Assembly: GCA_002405615.1 (NCBI GenBank)
Contig: DHMD01000007.1
Coordinates: forward strand, 1 to 17,431
Length of the DNA: 17,431 nt
DNA from: Christensenella sp. UBA4651
GTDB lineage: Bacteria; Bacillota; Clostridia; Christensenellales; UBA1242
Direction of reading: 5' to 3'
Made by a program: the position numbers and the translations under genes. Shown here in pieces: positions 13,180 through 17,431 of this stretch. The notes under the pieces were generated by a model. It was not told where the DNA came from. It worked only from the letters and a program-made list of their open reading frames with translations, and searched no databases. The number at the start of each line of letters is the position of its first letter. Positions within the stretch are counted from its first letter, which is position 1.

Positions 13180-14283
13180 TTAAATTTTGTGCATTGGTAA
13201 TACTAAATACAAGTAGTCATCGCCCTCTTGTGGTGTGATTACACAAGGGTGAATGGCACTGCCGTACTTAATCTGTACAAATTCATCATTGATTACACGC
13301 AAAGCGTCTGTATACAGCCTACCGTTAAACTCGATTTTGAGGTCAGCACCGCTGTGTGTGGTCTGCAAATGTTCAGTAATGTTACCCAACTCACTCTCGC
13401 TGTGAATTATCATATCCTTGCCGTTGATGTCGAATTTTACAGTAAAGTTTCTATCTACACGGCTGAGCAACCCCGCACGCTCGATAGTATCGAGTAGGTG
13501 GCGGCGGTTAATGTTGATAGTAGTGGTAAAGTCGTTCGGCAAAATCTGACGGTAAGAAACGTAGTCGCTCTGCAACCCCATAAGTCTTGTCATCAAAATT
13601 GTGTCGCCCAAAGTGATTTGCAAGTGGTTCTTTTGAGTACAAATCTTGATAGCCTCATCAGTGTCAGGTAGCAAACGCACGATTTCTAGTAAGCACCTAG
13701 CACTAACAACAATTCCAAATTCCGCACTGTGGCTAATCGTCTTTTTGCGGATAAGAGCCATACGCACGCCGTCCAAAGCCACGCCACGCATTTCCTCTTT
13801 TTCAACTTCTAGCAGGATACCACGCAGCATAGGTCTGCTGTCGTCTTGGGCAACCGCTACACTAGATTTTGTAACCAAATCCTTGAAACCGTCGCTGCGT
13901 ATTTCTACATACTCAGGCTGGTCGAGAGTCTTTGGTTCTGGGAACTCGCTAGCGTCTTGACACTGGAAGTATGCGTTGTTATCGCCGTAAGTAACATCTA
14001 GTGTCTTGTCTCGCAAGTTAAATTCAATCTGCTCGCTGCTAATCTTGCTAGCGAAATCAGCAAAGAATTTCGCAGGGATAACTGCAACACCGGGGATTTT
14101 TACATCGGCATTGATAACCTTGGTAATAGTGAGTTCTAGGTCGGTACAAGTCAGAGTCAACTTCTCCTCTTCTGCAACCATTTTGACACATTCTAGGATA
14201 GGATTGGTAGTGCGGACAGCCGCTGCCTTGACAACTTTGAGGACTGCATCAGCCAAATCCAAACCTTGACAAGTAAATTTCAT
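13180..14283 (-). CDS. dnaN: DNA polymerase III beta subunit (sliding clamp)
   Basis: The beta clamp forms a ring around DNA that tethers DNA polymerase III and recruits repair proteins. The 367 residues match the family length. The start M-K-F-T-C-Q-G-L-D-L-A-D-A-V is typical, with the T-N-P-I-L-E-C segment at ~26-32, T-C-T-D-L-E-L near 50-56, a middle D-S-R-P-M-L-R-G-I-L at ~143-152, and the conserved C-terminal Y-L-Y-L-V-L-P-M, which forms part of the protein-binding pocket. AGGTG lies five bases upstream of the ATG. The gene is monocistronic, with a strong promoter and its own terminator; dnaA, recF and gyrB, the usual companions at the origin, are not beside it. No frameshift or missing core motif was seen. 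Confidence 0.98.
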   Translation of the reverse strand: MKFTCQGLDLADAVLKVVKAAAVRTTNPILECVKMVAEEEKLTLTCTDLELTITKVINADVKIPGVAVIPAKFFADFASKISSEQIEFNLRDKTLDVTYGDNNAYFQCQDASEFPEPKTLDQPEYVEIRSDGFKDLVTKSSVAVAQDDSRPMLRGILLEVEKEEMRGVALDGVRMALIRKKTISHSAEFGIVVSARCLLEIVRLLPDTDEAIKICTQKNHLQITLGDTILMTRLMGLQSDYVSYRQILPNDFTTTININRRHLLDTIERAGLLSRVDRNFTVKFDINGKDMIIHSESELGNITEHLQTTHSGADLKIEFNGRLYTDALRVINDEFVQIKYGSAIHPCVITPQEGDDYLYLVLPMHKI

Positions 14284-14317
14284 AGTAACACCTCAATCGT
14301 AAAATATTTTGCCCTCT

Positions 14318-14346
14318 ATTGTAGCATACAAGTGCAAAAATTTCAA
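14318..14346 (-). promoter_or_regulatory. Sigma-A promoter of dnaN
   Basis: On the minus strand TTGAAA (14346-14341), 17 bases, TACAAT (14323-14318). A/T-tract DNA lies immediately upstream of the -35 box. Confidence 0.88.
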
Positions 14347-14350
14347 ATAC

Positions 14351-14437
14351 TTTTGTTATTTTTTTGTTTTGTAAAATTGTTTTTGTAAAATATTTTTGTA
14401 TTTTTGCAAATTATTGCCAAAACAATTCATATTTTTT
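14351..14437 (-). repeat. A-tract array upstream of dnaN (T-tracts on plus strand)
   Basis: Plus-strand T-runs begin near 14351, 14359, 14367, 14380, 14393, 14401 and 14432, often followed by G (TTTTTG). Read on the minus strand these are CAAAAA tracts leading into the dnaN -35 box. The phase is looser than at 6251-6413. Confidence 0.55.
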
Positions 14438-14457
14438 GGTAAATGGACGGAATTTGC

Positions 14458-14487
14458 TTTACATTTTGTGTGTGTTTTTGGTACAAT
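14458..14487 (+). promoter_or_regulatory. Sigma-A promoter of the PH-domain protein gene
   Basis: TTTACA (14458-14463), 18 bases containing a GTGTGTG run, TACAAT (14482-14487). GGGAGG at 14512-14517 precedes the ATG by six bases. It is divergent from the dnaN promoter. Confidence 0.8.
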
Positions 14488-14523
14488 AAATCAAAAGATT
14501 TCTTTTTTCTTGGGAGGTAAAAA

Positions 14524-15813
14524 ATGAAATTCAAAACCAGTATCGGCGATGGTGCATTTTTGGGGCTGCTTGTCTACTGCCTTTTGACCCTCGCAATGTA
14601 CATTTTTTGGGTAGTCAGTACGACTTGGTGGCCAGCAATAGCCCTAACCGCTGTGCTATTTGTCGTAATACTCCCTACCTACTTTGGCACAAAATATGTG
14701 TTGGAGCGTGATAGCCTAAATATATATTGCGGAATTTTCTGTCGCAGCATACCGTATAGAAATATTATTTCGGTTACAGACGCAAACTGCATAACCCCAG
14801 CATACGCCCTCAATCACAAGCGCATTTGCTTGCGTTACCTAGATGGCGAAAATATCAAGACGACCTTTATTAGCCCAACAAATCGTGATGCATTTAGAGA
14901 CGCCCTCAATACATCTATGCAAAAATCTATCGCAAGCCTCAAATCGCAGGGCGACCCAACGAATATCGAGGTTATCGAGGCCGTACAAGCAGCAAAAGAG
15001 AAACTTGCCGCCGAACACGAGGTTACTAGGGCGGAGGAGCGTGCCCTTCTTGCCAAAGAGGACGCCGAGAAAGACTTGGCAAAAGAAAACCTTGCCAAAG
15101 AAATCAAGAAGTTGGACGAAATTATTGACGGCAATATCGCTCCCGAAAGCGTAGTTTTGTCGCAAGAGCAGGAGAATATAATCGCTTCTCGCCGTGCCGC
15201 CGAGCGTAAACTGTTGGCTAAGGTTCGCCGCCTCAAAAACAAAAAGGACAAAGAGGCTGCGAGACAGTTGTTGCGTGATAAACGCAAGGCAGAAGCAGAG
15301 AAAGCGATGAATAGCGAAAATATCGTTTGGGAAAAACCAGCCAAAGTAAAAGAGCCTAAAAAGACTGCGGACGAGAAGTTTGCGGACAAAGAGCGTGCCA
15401 AGGCTGACAAAATTAAGTCAAAGCAAGAGAAGCAAAAGCAAAAAATCGAGAAAAAAGCCCTCGCCGCTGAGCAGGAGAGTTTCGAGGAACAAGAGGTTTT
15501 TGTAGAGCCAAAAGAGAAGAAGCAAAAACCTCAAATCGAAAAGGTTAAATCGGCTAGCAAAGACAAAATCAATAACGCAAAACCGAAAAAAGATAAAGCC
15601 CAAAAAGCGGAAAAGAAATCTGCCGAAAAGCAACCAAAAGAAAAAGCCCCAAAACTCACAAAGGAGCAAAAGGCTAGTTCCAAGAAATTTGACAAAGAGG
15701 TAAAGGCTGAGGCAAAGAAACTCAAAAAAGAAGCGTTGGCAGAGGCAAAAGCGGAGAAAAAATCAGCCGCCGAGCAGTTAGCCAAAAAAGCAAATAAAAA
15801 TAACAAAAAATAA
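14524..15813 (+). CDS. Membrane protein with bacterial PH-like domain and long Lys/Ala/Glu tail
   Basis: Function unknown. Two membrane helices (~12-31 and 37-54) are followed by a bacterial PH-like domain at ~58-131. Its pattern, L-x-I-Y-C-G-I-F-x-R-S-I-P-Y-R-N-I-I-S-V, then A-Y-A-L-N-H-K-R-I-C-L-R-Y, then I-S-P-T-N-R-D-A-F, is that of the YyaB-type (bPH_4) domain. The remaining ~295 residues (135-429) are highly charged and helical, made of Lys, Ala and Glu with runs such as A-E-K-K-S-A, ending in K-K-A-N-K-N-N-K-K. The tail is strongly basic toward the end and probably lies in the cytoplasm, where it could form a long coiled coil or bind nucleic acid, membrane or ribosomes (inference). Such low-complexity tails vary in length between strains. 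The start has GGGAGG six bases upstream and a good promoter. No cognate neighbour suggests a pathway. Confidence 0.85.
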   Translation: MKFKTSIGDGAFLGLLVYCLLTLAMYIFWVVSTTWWPAIALTAVLFVVILPTYFGTKYVLERDSLNIYCGIFCRSIPYRNIISVTDANCITPAYALNHKRICLRYLDGENIKTTFISPTNRDAFRDALNTSMQKSIASLKSQGDPTNIEVIEAVQAAKEKLAAEHEVTRAEERALLAKEDAEKDLAKENLAKEIKKLDEIIDGNIAPESVVLSQEQENIIASRRAAERKLLAKVRRLKNKKDKEAARQLLRDKRKAEAEKAMNSENIVWEKPAKVKEPKKTADEKFADKERAKADKIKSKQEKQKQKIEKKALAAEQESFEEQEVFVEPKEKKQKPQIEKVKSASKDKINNAKPKKDKAQKAEKKSAEKQPKEKAPKLTKEQKASSKKFDKEVKAEAKKLKKEALAEAKAEKKSAAEQLAKKANKNNKK

Positions 15814-15836
15814 TCAAAAAATATTAATAATTAAAC

Positions 15837-15900
15837 AAAAAAGAGCGGTGCCCTCCGTAAAGCAAACCCCAAAAGTTATCCAACTTTCGGGGGTTTGCTT
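15837..15900. terminator. Strong hairpin after the PH-domain gene, direction uncertain
   Basis: AAGCAAACCCC-AAAAGTT (15860-15877) pairs with AACTTTCGGGGGTTTGCTT (15882-15900) around ATCC, with one mismatch and one bulged base. No T-run follows on the plus strand. On the minus strand the hairpin is followed, 18 bases on, by a U-run (the A-run at 15837-15842). It may end transcription from either side or be a remnant of a mobile-element end. Confidence 0.5.
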
Positions 15901-15949
15901 CAAAATTTGAATACTTTTTATATGTGTAATTAAAACTTCAAATTTGCTT

Positions 15950-15968
15950 TGACACAAAAAGTGTGTCA
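15950..15968. promoter_or_regulatory. Operator-like inverted repeat upstream of the toxin-immunity promoter
   Basis: TGACACA (15950-15956) and TGTGTCA (15962-15968) are perfect inverted copies around a five-base spacer. They lie nine bases before the -35 box, where a dimeric regulator could bind. No regulator gene is seen in the window. Confidence 0.5.
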
Positions 15969-15976
15969 CATAAGTA

Positions 15977-16004
15977 TTGACTTTTGAGAAACCTATGATA
16001 TAAT
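15977..16004 (+). promoter_or_regulatory. Promoter of the toxin-immunity operon
   Basis: TTGACT (15977-15982), 16 bases, TATAAT (15999-16004). Transcription would start at about 16011, at the first bases of the 16010-16045 hairpin. A second TATAAT (16067-16072) with TTGCTT 17 bases before it (16044-16049) abuts the ATG at 16073 and is less likely to serve this start codon. Confidence 0.75.
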
Positions 16005-16009
16005 GCCCA

Positions 16010-16045
16010 AAAAGGTTGAAGAAACGCAATGTTCTTCAACCTTTT
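16010..16045 (+). promoter_or_regulatory. Perfect 14-bp hairpin at the 5' end of the toxin-immunity mRNA
   Basis: AAAAGGTTGAAGAA (16010-16023) and TTCTTCAACCTTTT (16032-16045) pair without mismatch around an eight-base loop. Being at the predicted transcript start it could protect the mRNA or act as an attenuator (a weak T-rich stretch follows). The AAGGAG site (16055-16060) lies outside it. Confidence 0.7.
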
Positions 16046-16072
16046 GCTTTCTATAAGGAGATATGATATAAT

Positions 16073-16657
16073 ATGGCTATCTTTGATGATTTAGTTAAAG
16101 TCGATGAAAATGGAGAGTTTGTTTTTAATCAGTGGATTGAATGGGACCACTTTCTAATTCCAAACAAACCAGAATGGTTTAGAGAACTGATAAGAAATGA
16201 GATTGCGTTATTTGGGCATTGCATGAAATGCACTTCATTAGATGGTTGCTACTTAGTTACAAGAAATATGCCAAAACAACCATTACATGATAACTGTGAT
16301 TGTCGCAAAAGTAATATCACAAATTTAGAGGTAAAAAAGAGTGCAGTAGCAGAGTGTGATATGAGGAAATTTACTGAATATGTTTTTAAGGATGTAAAAG
16401 ACTCTAAAGGAAAAAATCAAATATTTTATGACTTAGGTTTTGATATAAATGATTCGGAGTATCTACGAAATGAATATTGTAAACAAGCATTAAAACAATA
16501 TCTATTGGGGAACTATGTTTGCAAGAATTTAGATATAAGAGGTTTAAGATTGGCGATTCCAATCACTTTAAGCGGAATAACTTTTTATAGTGGTTGGATG
16601 CTTTATCCTGAAGGAAGAATAAAAAATACTACACCATTTGGAGGTTGGATAAAATGA
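16073..16657 (+). CDS. Putative toxin: phage minor-head-like Cys motif plus DUF6883-like domain
   Basis: Encodes 194 residues; function inferred only. Residues 37-80 hold C50-x2-C53, then L-D-G, then L-H-D-N-C-D-C-R (71-78). This resembles the end of phage Mu-F/SPP1 gp7-type minor head proteins (C-x-x-C ... D-G ... H-P-N-C-R-C) and could bind zinc. Residues ~97-194 begin R-K-F-T-E-Y-V-F and contain K-G-K-N-Q-I-F-Y-D-L-G-F and end P-F-G-G-W, matching my memory of DUF6883, a small domain found in toxin-immunity pairs. MuF proteins with C-terminal toxin domains are known in phages, so this may be a cut-down MuF-type toxin. No membrane helix. AAGGAG (16055-16060) lies 12 bases before the ATG, rather far. 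Codon use (AGA, TTA, ATA) differs from the upstream genes. The stop overlaps the next start (ATGA). Confidence 0.7.
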   Translation: MAIFDDLVKVDENGEFVFNQWIEWDHFLIPNKPEWFRELIRNEIALFGHCMKCTSLDGCYLVTRNMPKQPLHDNCDCRKSNITNLEVKKSAVAECDMRKFTEYVFKDVKDSKGKNQIFYDLGFDINDSEYLRNEYCKQALKQYLLGNYVCKNLDIRGLRLAIPITLSGITFYSGWMLYPEGRIKNTTPFGGWIK

Positions 16658-17139
16658 AGAAATTGGATTTAGTAAAACTTAAAAATGATAAACCGTATAA
16701 ATCCTATAATATAATTAAAGATATGCACGGAATTGTAGTCGGTGTAAATTGCGGAAAAGCAGATGTTTTATTCTTCAATCCACACAATGTTGGAGATTAT
16801 GCGATTGTCAGTATAAAGACTACGGATTTGGATTTAGACAAAGAAAAACTTCCAACACAATTTGAAAAAGAATTGTTGTCTAAATTGGACGCAATAAAAT
16901 TAAAATCAAAAGATGTTTTAGAACCAATAGCAATAAATGAATACGATATGGTGGAATTGTTGGTCGAAGAGGAAAAATATGCTAAATTTGGGGTTCACAA
17001 AGGCGACAGAGGTTGCGTAATGGATAATAACGCTGTCCAAAATCATATTGAAGTGGATTTTTCTGGGATAGATAATTACGGAAATTATTATGGCGATTGT
17101 ATTTCAGTAAAGATTGATGATTTGAAAGTTATCAAATAA
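16654..17139 (+). CDS. Putative immunity protein with two DUF4926-like domains
   Basis: Encodes 161 residues. The ATG at 16654 overlaps the upstream stop by four bases (ATGA), with GGAGG at 16640-16644 nine bases away; a TTG at 16645 overlaps that site and is not preferred. Residues ~1-62 (K-K-L-D-L-V-K-L ... G-I-V-V-G-V ... V-L-F-F) and ~95-161 (N-E-Y-D-M-V-E-L-L-V ... F-G-V-H-K-G-D-R-G-C-V ... I-E-V-D-F) share the same order of elements: D-x-V-x-L, G-x-G-x-V, a beta strand ending in D-F or F-F, and a final D-L. This is the small SH3-like pattern of DUF4926. A duplicated domain is common in immunity proteins that evolve with their toxin. Tight coupling to the gene before it suggests a toxin-immunity or toxin-antitoxin pair. 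Function is inferred. Confidence 0.75.
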   Translation: MKKLDLVKLKNDKPYKSYNIIKDMHGIVVGVNCGKADVLFFNPHNVGDYAIVSIKTTDLDLDKEKLPTQFEKELLSKLDAIKLKSKDVLEPIAINEYDMVELLVEEEKYAKFGVHKGDRGCVMDNNAVQNHIEVDFSGIDNYGNYYGDCISVKIDDLKVIK

Positions 17140-17180
17140 CAAACTTTGTTACATCATTGGTAGATTAAAAGGGAGATAAT

Positions 17181-17431
17181 ATGAAATATTTGGATTTAGT
17201 AGAATTAATAAAAGAAAAATCGACATATGTTGAGGCAGGAGTTTAAGTTGGAGATTTTGGTGCTATAATGAGTGAAAAGCTAATCGATGGGAAATGGCAA
17301 GTTGTTTTCTCCGAATTTTATACAGGTAAGGACATTGCTGACATTATGGTTGCTGAAGAAGACTTGAAAATTTACGAAAGCGTGCCGAAAGAAAAATATT
17401 CCAAAAATAATTTGACAGCAATTGACAGCAA
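17181..17431 (+). pseudogene. Interrupted third immunity-like gene (in-frame TAA), cut off by window end
   Basis: GGGAG at 17171-17175 precedes an ATG at 17181. The reading frame gives M-K-Y-L-D-L-V-E-L-I-K-E and A-G-V, then TAA (17244-17246), then continues in the same frame with V-G-D-F-G-A-I-M-S and V-V-F-S-E-F-Y-T-G-K-D-I to the window end. It matches the domain order of the two halves of the preceding protein. The TAA falls where those have Lys/His (G-V-H-K-G-D), so a single base change from AAA or GAA is the simplest cause. An assembly error, or a genuine short peptide, is also possible. Confidence 0.65.
17412..17431 (+). repeat. Two perfect 10-bp direct repeats at the window end
   Basis: TTGACAGCAA occurs twice in tandem, filling the final 20 bases. 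The window stops exactly at the end of the second copy. Confidence 0.6.

Noticed and set aside
14835..15410. Minus-strand 191-codon open frame opposite the Lys/Ala/Glu tail
   Set aside because: The Ser/Leu/Phe/Ala-rich translation is what antisense of Lys/Glu/Ala codons gives; no start site was seen.
15860..15900. Integron attC site
   Set aside because: GTT and AAC occur in the hairpin, but the paired core sites and spacing of attC are missing and no integrase is seen.

Overview
The window suggests a low-GC, Gram-positive bacterium of the endospore-forming Bacillota, probably an uncultured clostridial, gut-type lineage (inference). The reasons are: A/T-rich intergenic DNA, GGAGG-type ribosome binding sites, near-consensus sigma-A promoters, a yabP-yabQ-divIC cluster (YabP and YabQ belong to spore formation), and a giant surface protein of GLUG and InlB-type repeats. 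No rRNA, tRNA, CRISPR array or transposase was seen.

Layout. 39-4820 encodes a 1593-residue membrane-anchored surface protein. 4944-6245 is mnmE (tRNA wobble-uridine modification), alone behind its own promoter. 6246-6415 is a striking run of A-tracts spaced 10 bp apart, leading into 6416-7099, a two-TM protein with two DUF3592-like halves. On the minus strand, 8958-7143 is a tightly coupled two-gene operon of helical-repeat proteins resembling mTERF repeats; this is the strongest candidate here for an undescribed system. 8959-9368 is a 410-bp non-coding stretch with a second phased A-tract array, a promoter and a small hairpin. 9369-10673 encodes a lipoprotein. 10757-11839 is yabP-yabQ-divIC, led by a mother-cell (sigma-E/K)-like promoter. 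11942-12649 is a sugar-1-phosphate nucleotidyltransferase (HddC-like) behind a perfect consensus promoter. The minus strand then carries a small coiled-coil gene (13092-12793) and dnaN (14283-13180), each with its own promoter and followed by a terminator. 14524-15813 encodes a membrane/PH-domain protein with a very long Lys/Ala/Glu tail.

From about 15900 to the end the character changes: more AT-rich, with AGA/TTA/ATA codons. An operator-like inverted repeat, a promoter and a perfect 14-bp hairpin lead into an ATGA-overlapped pair that looks like a toxin-immunity module: a Cys/His phage-minor-head-like motif fused to a DUF6883-like domain, then a protein with two DUF4926-like domains. A third immunity-like copy is interrupted by an in-frame TAA. 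This end looks horizontally acquired.

Most genes stand as small units with their own promoter and terminator. The recurring theme that ordinary annotation misses is the set of A-tract arrays (6251-6413, 9061-9188, 14351-14437 on the minus strand, and inside yabQ), which should give strongly curved DNA. Family assignments come from reading motifs, not from database searches.
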